Positions 47,538 through 63,440 of a stretch of 64,000 bases of DNA are shown in pieces. The notes beneath the pieces were generated by a model. The model did not search any database. It saw only the letters and a list, made by a program, of their open reading frames with translations, and was not told the origin of the DNA. This stretch comes from Mastigias papua (lineage: Eukaryota > Cnidaria > Scyphozoa > Rhizostomeae > Mastigiidae). Position numbers and translations under genes: made by a program. The stretch spans positions 5,954,570 to 6,018,569 of the forward strand of contig OZ025271.1 of assembly GCA_964019165.1 (NCBI GenBank). Direction: 5' to 3'. Each line of letters begins with the position of its first letter. Positions within the stretch are counted from its first letter, which is position 1.

Positions 47538-47714
47538 ATAGCCGCCGAATGTTTGAGAGTCCTGTCAGGTCTATTTTCTCCCGTCTTAATTAACCAATCA
47601 TCATGCAGAATGGGCGTAGACTTAGCATGTGTGGTCAGAATCCTGTATGGTGATTGGTCAATTAGGTCCGAAGAAAATAGACCTGACTGGGTTCTCAAAC
47701 ATCAGGCCACTATG
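47538..47714. mobile_element. Foldback MITE with GACCAATCA arms, copy 2
   Basis: Shares the layout of 20099-20290: TGTTTGAGAGTCCTGTCAGG, TTTTCTCCC, ACCAATCATCATGCAGAATG, then TGGTGATTGGTCAATTAGG, AAAATAGACCTGACTGGGTT and CTCAAACAT inverted. Confidence 0.7.
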
Positions 47715-47727
47715 CTGCTGTATTTTT

Positions 47728-48065
47728 GAGATATTTAGAGGCGCTAAGGCCTGGAATGCCCTCTCTGCTGGGGGAAGGCTTCCACCTTCCCTGAATACTT
47801 TCAAGCAATGTATATAAGGAATGCTATCTTGCAAAATGTTTTCTTTGTTACTTTCTGCAAATTTCTTTTATTTCAAATATCCATTTTAGTTTCTAGGGGT
47901 TTATTAACTATTAGAGAGTTTAATAATACATAGCTGTTGTCATTGTACTAGCTTTAGTTTAGCTTACAGAAAGTATTTTTAATATTGCAAACTTTATAAT
48001 GGAGGGCCGCTTGAAAATCAGCATTTCTGAAGGGCTACCCTCCACAAATATTTGAAATAAACAAA
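47728..48065 (+). pseudogene. 3' end of a non-LTR retrotransposon
   Basis: The plus frame reads FRGAKAWNALSAGGRLPP then SLNTFKQCI, the common C-terminal signature of LINE reverse transcriptases (AWN.LP...R...SLN.FK). About 250 bases of non-coding tail follow, ending GGGCTACCCTCCACAAATAT and then TTGAAATAAAC, as expected for a LINE 3' end. Everything 5' is missing (dead-on-arrival copy), and MITE copy 2 abuts it. Confidence 0.65.
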
Positions 48066-51000
48066 AAATTCAGCATACATTCATAATGCTACGCTTTAGA
48101 GCAAAAGAGAGAGAACCATTACTTTGTTGCGTTCGTGTAATGATCAACAGAGAATAAAAAACCTCCGTGCCTAAGGATATCTACTATTCGATGGCACTTT
48201 TATAAAACTCCGTCTTTGGGCATCTTACTCCGGATTAATACGAGAATTTTCACAAAACACAGTCATTTTTGCTCTCTGTCTCTGTACTGAATCGAAGCAC
48301 TGTGAACGGGCTTTACTCCCAGCAAGAAATGCACATGACATGACTTCACTTTCAACCGGTCTAAGCTTCAATAATCGTATTAAGCCAGCAGCTTCACTTG
48401 CAGAATCGGCATAAACTGTTGAGACAGGGTCTAGCTGATAGAATTTAGGCTGCAAAAACCACACGCACAAATCCACAGTAAGCATAAAGGTTGCCAAAGT
48501 AATTCTGCACCACAACAAGGTCACATAGGATCTCAACAATTTATCTAAGGAGGCTGAATGAAGGAAGAATAAGAAACTCTTTTGCTCAGAAAAGTCTGCC
48601 TGTTGACAGTGGTCCAGAAAAGGGTTGTTAGGAAGATACAGGTAGGAGGATCAATGAAGATATAGTGGGGCAAGCGCCTCTTCGTGTGCTAAAACGGCGA
48701 TTAAAGAGCTTCCTAAAAGGCATTGTTGGAAAAGACAGATATTATTTCATCTTTAAGTGCCAATCCTGACTGTAAACTGAAGGGTCATAATAGGTTCTTT
48801 GCCCCCTCCTCCCCCCCGCAACTTCTACTGATATAGCAATCGTTGCAGAATAGACCATCCGACAATACTTGTTCCACCCTGAGTTGGAAAGCAGTGGGAG
48901 TGGCATGGGGGTAATGCTTCCCAATAATTCGTTACGAACGTATTTGGAGTTGTTTTAAGTAGTTGCAAAGTTCATTAACTAACTTGTATGGCTTATTGTT
49001 AAATAGTGATCTGCGTAGAACGCATTCTTAATTCCCTTTGAGAGATGCACAACTTTCTACTTGACATGCATGCCCTCTCAATCCATTACAGCTGTCTATA
49101 AGCCTCCTCCATCCAAATTCCCCACCAAACGCATTTGGAGACAATTTAGACTGTTCTCTGTTGGGCAAAAAACAACAGGCTCAGAGCTAAGGATTACAGG
49201 GTTGTGCGTTGGCTCAGAGCTAAGGACTACAGGGTTACCAGGCTAAGAGAATCTTCCAAATGACAACCAACAAGGGTTCCTATATAAACTTCTAGTTCCA
49301 TTTGTCATTTGTAGTGCCAACGCTAACCATTTGTCTTTCAACTGCCATCACAAACCCTTGACTACTACCTTCAAATTATGATCTCATACTGAGGAAAAAC
49401 TAGAAATCAAGCAATATGACTAAGAGCGCGTCTGAGAGAGCAATTAAAACTTGTAAGTAGCTCTGGGTAATCTGAATGACTTATGAATGAATGAATCCAT
49501 CAACAAAATTATCCTACCGAAATTACATTTCAGGTGATAAACTATGTTGAGCGACAGAGGAGACGGCCAACCCCTGCAGAAGTTAAACCGAACAGCTCAA
49601 TACGTTCTGTAGAGTATTTAATAAAAGGGAATGAATAAAAGTGATGGCGAGCAACTTGTGGTCCAATTCGAAGGGCAGGCTAGAATAAAGGGGCGGTCAA
49701 AAACAAAGGTTTGGCCATAACAAGGGGTGGTCAAGAATAACGGGTGGGCCATAAAAAAGGGGGAATATAATAAAATATGGTCATATGGTCATGAAACGCA
49801 GTTTTCCCATTTGATTCTTATTCAAAGAACGCTAACAAGCAAAATGTCAATAAGAATTCCGAGAATTCTCAGTTTACATGCAATGAAACGAATATCGTAG
49901 GGAGTGTGACCCCCTCCCTCCCCACGATAACTCGGCACTCTATAGTCTCATTTGGCTAACTTTTCCGATTCAATAAAATAACTTTCAAAGTAGTAACACT
50001 AATCAAGTCAAACCATCATGTAATCGTTGAAACATAAACAGCCGATCGAGCATACAGGGTCTAAGTCCATGTGTCCGTAAAAACAAGACGACATACCGAA
50101 TATACGATGAAAAATGATGTAGATAGTTCAATGGTGGATCAAGAATATGTGATTTAGCGATCTGTCTCCCATTCTGCTCATCACAATTAGTGTTAATATT
50201 TTCGAGGTACTACTGGGAGGCCAAGACAGATAAGACATGTGATCGAGTATTATCGGTGCCTCATAAAATCCTGCATTGGTTCAAATGCAAGATAAAGATA
50301 AGTAGGTTAAAAATACATGTAATTTTCAATCATTTCAAAGTTATGAATAATTCAGAGAGTTCTCACAGCCAGTGAGGTATGCTATTTGAAGCTATCCCTG
50401 AAGACAGTTGTCAAACATTTTCCAAAAGCCAAACAACCATCATATCTCAATGTTAGAGCTTAATAGATAATATTAAATTGAGTGAAAAGTGACCAAAAAA
50501 ACTAATATTCCACTTGATTCTTCCTACGTGCTTTAGGTTGCCAGAGAAAAACTGACAACAAGAGGCTATAAACAAAGCCCATAACAAAATTAAGTCTCAC
50601 TTTCAAAATGTACGAATGTTCAAAATGTCTCACTTTCAAGTGTCGCCGGTCCGATCCCCGATCGGGTCCTTCATTCTCTCGCACTCTCATCCAAGTTCAT
50701 TCCTAAATTTTATTGCAGGCAAAAGTAAGTCTTAAAGGTTCCGCAGCAGGTGAGCTCTAAAACTGTTTGATATCGATAAATGTTTGGTGAATACTGCACA
50801 AGGTTGCTTGCCTTAACTATAAAAAATATATAAATATATAAATATAATATATAAGAAACAAATATAAGATAAGAAATATAGACTTCTTCACTAACCTGTA
50901 TGTTAATGACTCTTATTTTCTGGAAAAAGAAGACACCTTTGTCTCTTTTCTGATCACTCTTTGACCTTGGAATGAGAAGGAAAAAGCAATAGATTTGCAG

Positions 51001-54000
51001 GAGAACTTTTGCTTCACGCTAACTGACCGACAATATAAAACAAAATCTCATTAGACATGCAGTTTGCCTGTGACCAACATTGCTTCACCTGCAGCTTTAA
51101 ATAAACATATATTTGGAATGTAATGTGGGTTTTCGGTGTCACACAATTTGAAACTGTAAATTGACTAGCAATGCGACTACCACGGCAACAGTTGGTTAAC
51201 CGTAAGTTCTCCAACTGCCACCCCACCGTCCCCTCGAAAAAATTTACCCTCAAATAAGCTCCCATTCACATTTGCACTGATGATAATGAACAGGTTGTTT
51301 TACCTCAATGCTGGGGAAATGATCTTTGACAATAAGCATTCTTACATGGCATTTATCAGGGCATGTTACAAGCCCCCTATAACAAACCTCTACAATAAGC
51401 CCCCTAGAAAAAGCCCCATCAGAATATCCCATACAAAAACATTCAAATCAAATAAACCATCAGAGGATGGCTCGAGGGTTTACGGCATCGCATTTTTGGA
51501 AGTAGTCACTTTTTTCAGTTGATATTGCTCGAAAAGTACGCATAGATTACTCACTACTGCAATAGGTGGGGGGGGGGGCACTTATTAATACATCCTACTA
51601 TTAATTAGATGGGCTGAAGTCTATAAAGGCCTGAACAGAGAGAAACTGTTGCGTAGCTGAGTGTTCTGTAAAGGTTATTAGCTGTTATTCGACCAATTTT
51701 TTCCAGTTAATAATTTAAAACAACATTGAAATTTGACCAGAAGAGATCTGACCGTGACCAACGGCAGCCTAAATAAAGTACAAGACTACACTGTATCTAG
51801 CTTTGAAATTCAAGGTAGCTTCCCTGCTCTATCAGCATGCATTGCGTGATTTTCAAATGCAGCCAACGACTGAGAATTTACTATAAACTGTAGACTGCAG
51901 GTGGTTTTGTCAAATATTTGCAAAAAATCACTCATGATATAAGAACAATTGTAGGAACATTTGAGTCTAAATTATCAAACAATTAACAACACTCGAGCCT
52001 TGGCAAAAACTATCTTGATCTCATGAAAAAGAAAGCGTAGAGCAATGATTGCAGATGTTTACTAACAACCTCATCGGAATTTGTTTGCAAAAAGAATGTG
52101 GACAGTTGAGTGCTTGTGAAAATCGAGCCTCAGTGTCCTAATCGAGCCTAAGTGTCCTTATATAGAATGGGTTCTTATAAAACAAAGAGTGTATTCGTTT
52201 TCAAAACTCAGCAACCTTAGGCTAAGTTCAAAATCTAAATCCACAGACAAATGTCATTTGCCAAAACAGACTCCTAACGTCAGATACAAGTTTGCTAGAA
52301 AACATAACATAACATAACATCGTCATGTAAATGCATTGCACAAAAGTATCACGCGAATCTTAACACAAAATCATATCACGCAACAATTAACTACAAGTTC
52401 TATAGCTATCGAATACAATCAATAAATAATGTTTATGCATCTGTTATAATGAACCCTGCTCATGGCCTAGTTCACACAGCTCCTTAGTTTTGGGCCTCGT
52501 TTGACCATATTTTGACCGTGTTTTAACTACATGTTTAGAATCATGGATATTGAAGGTGTTAAGTGTTAAGACAGGCCACTACAGATAAAGCAAGTTTCAA
52601 TGGCAATCTGCCTATGACGCAACCACTACCAGGACTTAACGCGATTCTGGTAAATTTGGCGTCCTATTTCGCGATTGTTTTAAGCGATAAAGCTATTTGA
52701 AACTGAAGAATTCCTTAGGGACATAATGGTCTTTAGCAGTTTGTTCGTTAACATTTTTGGCCTACTACATGTAGGTTCCTTACAAAATGGGTCCTCATAA
52801 TAAAATGTATATGTTTTGTGCATGTCGCAAAAGAATAACATTGAAACCATTACTCTTACCTGAAAACCACTGCTTTCGAAAGGTCTCAGCCAGACCTGAG
52901 GCAGTTGGGAAACAGTATTGCCGTATCGTACACACACGAGTCTTCTCGCGAAATGATATACCAAAAATAAACAAACGTTAATACAAAAATGCTAAATAAA
53001 ACAACAATGCAGAAACATCTGTCTTTTGAGGCCGATTTAACATTAACTATGACAGTTGTATCACGCCTCGCCCATCCGCACACAAGACAATTACATGATA
53101 ACAACAGGTGGTCAGACAAACGATATGAGAACAAGCTAATCAATTGCAGAACACCTCGTCTAATCATCTTGCCGATTCAGTCATTATGGATACACGAGAA
53201 TTGAAAACCTGCTAATTATAAGACTATAATACAGGCACCAGCCGCAGAGTACCGCAGTGTACACTTGGTCCAGAGCACGGTCGGGCAGCCCACGGCCCGC
53301 AGGTCAAATCCGTCCCATAAACCAAGTTTTTTGTGGCCCGTTGACCAAAACGATTTCAGCTACAAATTACCTTCAACGACAGGGAAACTTTCAATCGTTC
53401 CCTGAATAATTAACATTTGCGATGATACCATAACCAGGGCTTCTCCACTACGGCCCGGCCTGCTGATCAATACCCCCCAAATGTTGTAGATTTGGCCCCA
53501 TTGATGCAATGCTGCCCATCCCTAGTCTGGAGTGCAATCGAGAATGTCAGGTCCAACACATGACCGGCTACGAACTGGTTGGATAAGTAAGAAACCAAAT
53601 GATTTTAATATATCATGAACCAATATTGTAAACCCTAAACATTAGCCCCCCTGGGGGCTTATTTATCTCTGATACTTTGTGCGCAGGGGCTTTTTCGAGA
53701 GGAGGGCACATTAGAAAGGAGGCATATAAAATTAATTGACGCATGTTTATAAAAAGCTCCTTATCGAAACTCCTTTTCTCCATAAAAGAACAGTCTAAAC
53801 GTTTAGGACTACATGGAATTAAGAAACTTTAAAAATGTTTACGTTTTGTTTTCGTTTTCACTACTATTTTTTAAGTAAATTAAGAAACTTTTAAGAAACT
53901 TTTTGAACTAATAAAGACACTAGTACTACTAGGCATCGAATTGGGTTTCATATAAAAAAACGTGTATTAAGGAATATTTTGCAACACAATGTCATCAACA

Positions 54001-55540
54001 GAGCTCCAAAAATACGGCAATTTAACAACTGGGCTTTACGTTAGGTCCCGTACGATAAAATCTCGTAACATAACAAGCCTATCCCAGCCAGTCCATCGCG
54101 CAGTAAAGCAACGATCAGTTGCCAACAGCTCCAAGAGAGCTAATACCCTTTGAAACTGGCTGAAAAGCAATCAAACTTTAAACCAAGCTGTGAAATTCAA
54201 TGTATTTTAACATCCCTGGGGCGGGGGGCTACCAGGCCGCTAGTCATTAGTTCACTAATCATTTGCTCGCACTACCCCTCACTTCGTCAATATGCAGGGA
54301 GGGTCTTTATCAACTAGTTTAAGTACTATCAGGGTCCCATTTGGATGGTGCTTGCTAAAGCTTTGATCTTACAAAAAGTTCTGAAGTTCCGTTTTGAATA
54401 TATTTGCCAATAAGCTAAATTCCTAAGCGGACAACCTATGGTGCTAAAAGTCTATTTGTATAAAAAATTCATTCGGCCCAGTATTGGCACTTTCTTCGCT
54501 TTTTCCTCCATAATATTAAAACAACATTCAAAACAATGTGCTCATTACCCTCAGTGGTGGGGGTTGTTCGAGAGGGCTTCTAGTATGGGCGCTTATTCGA
54601 GGGGACATTTTCGAGGGGACCTTGTCACAGGGGCCAACTCGAGGACTTTCAATATTAACCAGGGGCACTGTGTTTCCATTTTCTATTAATGGGTCTGAAT
54701 ACGAGACCTCTTTTACCAGAAGTTTAATTGAGTTGCATCACTGATACCATATACCATCAATTTACCAGCAAACCGTGATTTCCAAAAGTCAACAAAGGAC
54801 TGCAGGTCGCTATGCAAAACCTGTTATGTAGTGATATTAAACAAAAGCCTGCAGTTTTAGAAAGAACAGTTTCTGCATACAAGCAACATTAAAAATAACC
54901 CAGCTTCAATTTATCTAACAATTAGAACATCTAGCATCAGCAAAAGGCACCTCATTTCTTTATAACAAAAAACGTGTAATATCTGCTATGTGACAGGCAG
55001 TGAAAATGGAGGGAGGGGCAAAAATCTGTCACAATTTACATGACGTATTTTGAATGGGCCCTGTGAGAGTGTAGTGGCTTCAAACACAGGGAATAAAGCT
55101 TTTCACTCGGACTTTCTTCCATCATTAACTCCAACCGTAACTTCCAAACCTTTGTTCAGCACAACTGTAAACTTAACAATTTTAAACTGAATGAACATGG
55201 CCATAACAACAACAGCAACTTGTTTACTACTACTGACAACATACGTAGCACACATTACACAAAACCAACAGAATGATAACAAGAGGTAATGGAACCATAG
55301 AGTAACAGCATGAAAACAAAACACACTAAAGAAAATGAACTGAGCATGAAGGACAACGCAAAGCACAACACGTCATTAAGGAGCAACAAGGTGAATTAAT
55401 GTGCAGAAATACAGATGGAGTAAACATATCGCAAACAGAAGGGGGAGCTATTTCGACGGGGGGGGGGCTATTCCGACGGGGAGCTATTTCGACGGGGGCG
55501 CTCTTTCCAGGAGATAGAGCAGTCAGTAAATGAGTTTCTT
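48066..55540. other. No gene recognised; scattered G-rich and tRNA-like patches
   Basis: Open frames such as 48225-48539 (minus, 104 codons, one hydrophobic stretch) are unassigned. Seen: a direct repeat of GGCTCAGAGCTAAGGA (49180-49240), imperfect repeats of GGTCAAGAATAACGGG-like units (49690-49770), a poly-G run (51567-51579), and recurring GGGGGCTTATT/CGAGGGG patches near 51220-51430, 53645-53710, 54545-54640 and 55440-55510. Confidence 0.45.
50640..50700 (+). mobile_element. SINE tail/B-box fragment
   Basis: GGTCCGATCCCCGATCGGG resembles a B box and is followed by TTCATTCTCTCGCACTCTC, similar to the tail after the B box in the inverted SINE pair at 29089-29283. No A box seen. Confidence 0.35.
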
Positions 55541-55541
55541 G

Positions 55542-57986
<2,445 letters not shown>

Positions 57987-58278
57987 TAGTGGCATAACCG
58001 ACATAGTTTGAAATTAGAGTAACCCCTAAAGGCCCCCAAGCTTTTGAAGCCCCAAAGAGGCCCCTCAGAAGTTTTTACGGGATTTTTCTTGCAGTTATTA
58101 ATGTAAAAAGGCATTTAATATGCCGAAATTCTGCGAGTTTACAGACTGCTCATTGCATCGGTTCTCCCTTAATTATAGCAATCCTTATTGTTCTGCAAAG
58201 ATTTGAGAATTTTAAGCTTGGACAGGCTCCCAAGCACAATTTTCCTAAGGGCCCCAAACCGCTCTGTTACGCCACTGG
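57987..58278 (+). mobile_element. MITE with CAGTGGCGTAAC ends, copy 2
   Basis: Starts AGTGGCATAACCGACATAG and ends CTCTGTTACGCCACTG, inverted termini. The interior has AGAGTAACCCCTAAAGGCCC and AAGCTTTTGAAGCCCC, collinear with the reverse of 16299-16591. About 292 bases, no open frame. Confidence 0.72.
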
Positions 58279-59375
58279 ATACATCTAAGACTTCACAAAG
58301 GATCATAGATCTTTCTCCATTTGTTCACCCTATCCTGGTTGTTATCTCAATAAATGTGATAAGCCTGAATTAGCTTTGTGCGGAGGAGGGGTGAAGACAC
58401 TGATGAAGTGAAGTGGAGCACACAGCACTTGTCATTAGAGCAATGCACACCTTTTTATGGGAAAACACTCGATATGAACACTGAGGTTCAATTTTTGCAA
58501 AAATTATGAACAGTGCTATACTAGAACATAGCTAGCCTCAGATGCTAATTTTCACAGGCCATTAACTGTATGTTTCAAGAAGTTTCTCATATATTTGCAA
58601 ACACCACTCTTAAAAAAGATAAGAACATTTTGTGCATAACATTATCGAAAAGCAACGAACAGCGAAGTTCGGCCAAAATTATCCAAAGTTATATGAGAAA
58701 TTTATGTTGGTAAGCGTATTACACTCATCTTTTGTATAAGAAACAAAAATCTATGTTGAGTAGTACTCTAGTTTCTTAATGTTCTGGAAATTTCAATACT
58801 CATTCTTTATTAACTTTCTTAATTATGGTATCATGACTTTTATATTTGGGGTTCCTTAAATTAAGTATTAGACTTGTCGATGTTTCTACTGTTATAAAAT
58901 TTATATGTATGTTTATATGTATATAAAGTTGTGTATATATTTGTTTATGTATACATATGTAATATACATTGCTTACTGTACGTTAATTTATCTACAGTTT
59001 GCTTTCTTTTTAACTTTCTTTGGACACAAATTGAAAGTGCTTTTACATCTCCAGTTTATTCCAAATTGAGCCAATGAGCTCGCCACAGCCAAGTGAAACA
59101 GTATTAATTTACCTCACCGCTGTCAAGCTAAATAATACCAGTTTGTGGCTCGAAACTTGGAAATATGATATTAAATGATAGGACCGACCGGTATGTGATG
59201 TTCTTTTGCCACAATTAACTTTTACGGCATCATGATAAGCGCAAATAACGGATGTCTGCATTGTTCGGTACTCCCTTGTGTAACAATAACCTTATTTCAT
59301 TGGAAAATGTTAACTTCCTGTGGCTGCTATTTTTGACAGATTTTTAGTATTATTATTAACTTCGAAATTTCTAAA

Positions 59376-59820
59376 TTCAAATGTTAAACTATCACCCGTT
59401 TGATGTGAGGACTACATTTCATACGACAACCAAGATGCAATTCGCCAAAAAACTTGGAACAGCGTTGAAATTAAAACAACTTTGAGAAAGTAGATCGACG
59501 CATTAAACGTAAACACGTAAAACAACAGTTGTGCCGCCCTAGAAAGCTAGCAAGGGGGGCTGTGCTACAGGCCGTTCTATGGACCACACCATGACCACAG
59601 CAAATGTTTCATTCTAAACTGTGCAAACTTAAACACATTCAAGGTTACGTAAAATATACTACAAGGTTATGCGAAAGTTATGCTTAATTGGTGTAAAGAC
59701 ATATAGAACCATAGTAATGGGTTGGTCCATAATACAAAGCTAGGAATTCATGAAACCAGCATACGCTGATAGGAAAGGGACTGATCCCTCTAAATGCTCT
59801 CTTCATTTAACACGGGGTAT
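59376..59820 (+). repeat. Dispersed repeat, copy 1
   Basis: Contains GTTAAACTATCACCCGTTTG, ATGCAATTCGCCAAAA, TTGTGCCGCCCTAGAAAGC, GGGGGGCTGTGCTAC, GGCCGTTCTATGGACCACA and GGGTTGGTCCATAATACAAA, all found in the same order at 62605-63150. No coding capacity found. Confidence 0.85.
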
Positions 59821-59859
59821 TGAGCCCCCTTTGCCCACTTCCACGACACCTCTGCTTAT

Positions 59860-60350
59860 GAACATAAAGCAAAGCGAGGACGTAGAGAAATGTAAGACGT
59901 AGATCACTGTAAACACGTAGAACAACTTATGAACATAAAGCAACATCAGAGAGTAGAACAAAGTAAGTCCATAGAGCAACGTGAGAACATAGAGCAGCAT
60001 AAGAGCACAGGTGATTTAAGTTTATTTATGTAGTCAATTGTATTTCTGCGCTACATAAAGAAAAGCAAAACCAAAACGTAAGAACTTAGAGCAACGTTAG
60101 AACCTAGAGCAACGTAAGAGCGTAGATCAACGCAAACATGTAGAAGAACTTATGAACATAGAGCAAAGCCAGAACGTAGAACAACGTAAGAATGTAAAGC
60201 AACGTGAGAACTTAGAGCAACGTAAGAACGTAGATCAACGCAAACATGTAGAAGAACTTATGAACATAGAGCAAAGCCAGAACGTAGAACAACGTAAGAA
60301 CGTAGTGCAACATGAGAACTTAGACCAACGTAAGAACGCAGATCAATGAA
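59860..60350. repeat. 18-bp minisatellite with 108-bp higher-order unit
   Basis: Units like CGTAAGAACGTAGAGCAA repeat through the stretch, interrupted at 60005-60075. At 60152-60349 the plus frame stays open and reads six-residue units (EQSQNV, EQRKNV, KQRENL, EQRKNV, DQRKHV, EELMNI) that start again after 108 bases. The open frame follows from the 18-base period. Confidence 0.88.
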
Positions 60351-60359
60351 ATAACATGA

Positions 60360-62257
60360 CCATTCTTGTTGGCAAAGTTAGGAAGCAATTCATTATTTTT
60401 TCTTAAAGTCTACTCTTGTTTTGAGAAATCAGAACTATAGAATTCCATAGCAAAAATAAATTGATAAAACAATCTGTGCTGTAGAAGGACGAGTATACAA
60501 ATGTACATTTTCTATTCTATAAGAAAATTGGGCATAGGTCTTGGTAGTAAAGCTTCTTAATTTTGGGTACATTTTAGTTCCAATAGTTTCTTAAAAGCTT
60601 CACAGCTTCACTGCAGTGAAAACGAGAACAAAGCGTAACACATTGTCTTTTTAATGCCCGTAATGCTTAGCACACAAAGCATACTGTATTAGTAACTTGT
60701 TTACATCCGTGGGGAGACACGTGGCTTCCGAATCTATGAAAGATGGCACCGATGTTTCAAAAGTTTCTTAACTCGGTCCTTGAAGTTCAAAAAGTTTCTT
60801 AAATTCTCCAAGCTGTGAAGTACTAGGTTTCTTATAAATCTGAGTCTAATGATACCTCGTGTATACGTACCATTGCAAAATATCATGCGCAACTCTCCTA
60901 TAGTGGTATTTTTTATATGAATGCAGCTTAATAGGTACAAAACATTACGAACAATAAGCTAAATGAAGATAGCAGAAAGGGTATAAGAACATACTGCAAT
61001 CCTGCAACTAGTAATATAACATATTCTACACAAACTACAGAAACTATACAACAACGAAGAAAACTAAGAAAACAAATTAATTGGCCTTAGACGTAAGATT
61101 GGTATGTACTTGTTGGCAAATAGATGATGACATGACAACATTAAAAACATTTATGTTTGATCGATTGAGTGACATTTGTACCCACTTCCCCACGTATAAT
61201 ACAAAATAAGCATGGCCGACGTAAAAAAATTAGTGGGTGTGGTAATTGCGAAATTTTCATGCAGAATAATATACCCTTAGTTATACTACACTAAAAGGTG
61301 TTTCATGTAGGAAGTGGGTGCGGTCCTAGGAAATTGTTTGTTTGGGATCGGCATATACACCTTCAGCAGTTCATCTTTGTTGATCAAGTGTGGCCTAAAC
61401 CAATAGCCAAGATTACAAAATGAAAAGACAAAATCAACGAACTAGATACGAACATCGAATCATCTGGTACAATTGTTTGTATTTTTAAGCAAAAATCTGA
61501 GAATAAAGTAAAAACCTACCATAAGAAATAGCGATTTTGAAATGAGCCAGTTCATCTTCTTACGTAAAAAGTTAATTGCAGTAATCTGGGTACAGGTTCT
61601 TAACACTAATCATATTCATGTAGACTCCGAATATTCCAATTGTGTAGGCAATGCTCTGGAACATCCATGAAAGCAGTTGCTTGGCAGTAACCAGGCAGAA
61701 TTATTTATTTCTCAGTTGATAAGGAATGGAGCAATTTACAAGAACCAAGGTAGAAATCAGGATGAAAAACTCCAAGTAATTGAAATCAATGCATACAATT
61801 TAAGGATGTATGTTGATTCATATTAAACCAAGGTCCTTATGCAAGGGTTGAGCTGAAGATGTGGAGGAGTATTGGGCAGATACATTAACTAGATGCTTGT
61901 ATTAATGTTTGAAGGACTGTTTGATTTACAATATAATGTTCACATAGAATAACTATTCGAAAGAGCGAATGAATAATCGAATGAATGACTGAATGAATAC
62001 TGAAAATCGTAAGAATCTTTTTAATCACACCGTTTTATTCTATATAAGAAACTTTCAATATGAAATTCTATCTTTCCGAATGAACATGTCAGACTCTTAA
62101 CCATCTCGTGAAATTAGAATCAAATACAAAGCAAAAAACTGCACAATACAATGCTTCTTAATGTCCTTATGCAAATTAAATATTGAAGTGCACGAGAGAG
62201 TCGCAATGGAGCCAGTTTCCTGAGCTAATTAGCCTCTGTGCTTCGATGAAAAATATG
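60360..62257. other. No gene recognised
   Basis: AT-rich, no clear repeat or exon. Confidence 0.45.
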
Positions 62258-62409
62258 GAGACTCCAAAGAAACATTAATTGAGATAAGCTCTCATTCAAC
62301 TCATGACGCTTTGTGCAAACTCAGGCAAGACCAGAGACTCCAAAGAAACATTAATTGAGATAAGCTCTCATTCAACTCATGACGCTTTGTGCAAACTCAG
62401 GCAAGACCA
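62258..62409. repeat. Exact 76-bp tandem duplication
   Basis: The 76 bases beginning GAGACTCCAAAGAAAC are repeated head to tail (62258-62333 and 62334-62409) with no visible difference. Confidence 0.9.
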
Positions 62410-62604
62410 AATATATCGATTTGCTTAAAGTCGCATTAGAAATAGCGAAGAAGACAGTTCAGTTTCAAGGCACAAGAATTGCAAACAAGCCAGTAGATGG
62501 CAAAAAGATTAAGCATTTATACTAAGCCCTAAATACATATACACTTTTGATCAAGATATTGGTTGCAGGGATGACATCCTAAATGTGAAAAAGAGGAGGA
62601 TGTG

Positions 62605-63150
62605 CTATAATTCAAATGTTAAATTACACCTGTTTGATAAGAGGACTACATTTTATAAGACAACCAATATGCAATTCGCCAAAACACTTAGAACAGCGTT
62701 GGAAATTAGAACAGCGTTTGAAAGTAGAACAACTTAAAAAAAGTAGATGGGCGTATGTAACAATGAAGGGGCGCTAAGCAACACAGCAACTTAGAGCAAA
62801 GTCAGAGTGTAGATAAATGTAAACACGTAAAACAACAGTTGTGCCGCCCTAGAAAGCTAGCAAGGGGGGCTGTGCTACCGGCCGTTCTATGGACCACATC
62901 ATGACCACAGCAAATGTTTCATTCTAAACTGTGCAAACTTAAATACATTCAAGGTTACGTGAAAATTACACTTCAAGGTTATGCGAAAGTTAAGCTTAAT
63001 TGGTGTAAAGACATATAGAACCATAGTAATGGGTTGGTCCATAATACAAAGCTAGGAATTCACGAAACCAGCATACGCTAATAGGAAAGGGACTGATCCC
63101 TCTAAAAGCCCTCTTCATTTTAACAAGAGGTACTGAATCCCCCTAAACCC
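62605..63150 (+). repeat. Dispersed repeat, copy 2
   Basis: Collinear with 59376-59820 and very similar from GTGCCGCCCTAGAAAGC onward; it also has GAACAGCGTT and TAGAGCAA words related to the minisatellite. Confidence 0.85.
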
Positions 63151-63183
63151 CCTCCACAACACCCCTGCTTATGAATATAAAGC

Positions 63184-63440
63184 AATTCTATGAAACCACA
63201 CCATGACGACACCCAAATATTCATTCTAGCATGCTCAAATATAAATGTATACAATGTTACACAAACGATATAGGTAATTGACGCAAAACGTATGTAAAGC
63301 CATAGCTAAGGGTTGGCTCATATAACCAAGCCAGGAAACTAGCATGCGCTCAAAAGAAGGAGGCTCAGTCCCAATATCTCTTTTTATTCTTAACAAAGGG
63401 GATTGTGTCCCACTTCCACGGCACGTCTGTTTGGCTGTGA
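63184..63440 (+). repeat. Dispersed repeat, diverged partial copy 3
   Basis: CTATGAAACCACACCATGAC, AGCCATAGCTAAGGGTTGG and CCCACTTCCACGGCAC parallel the second half of copies 1 and 2 at lower similarity. Confidence 0.6.

Noticed and set aside
48225..48539. 104-codon minus-strand open frame with one hydrophobic stretch
   Set aside because: Length is compatible with chance and no motif is recognised; kept only as unassigned.
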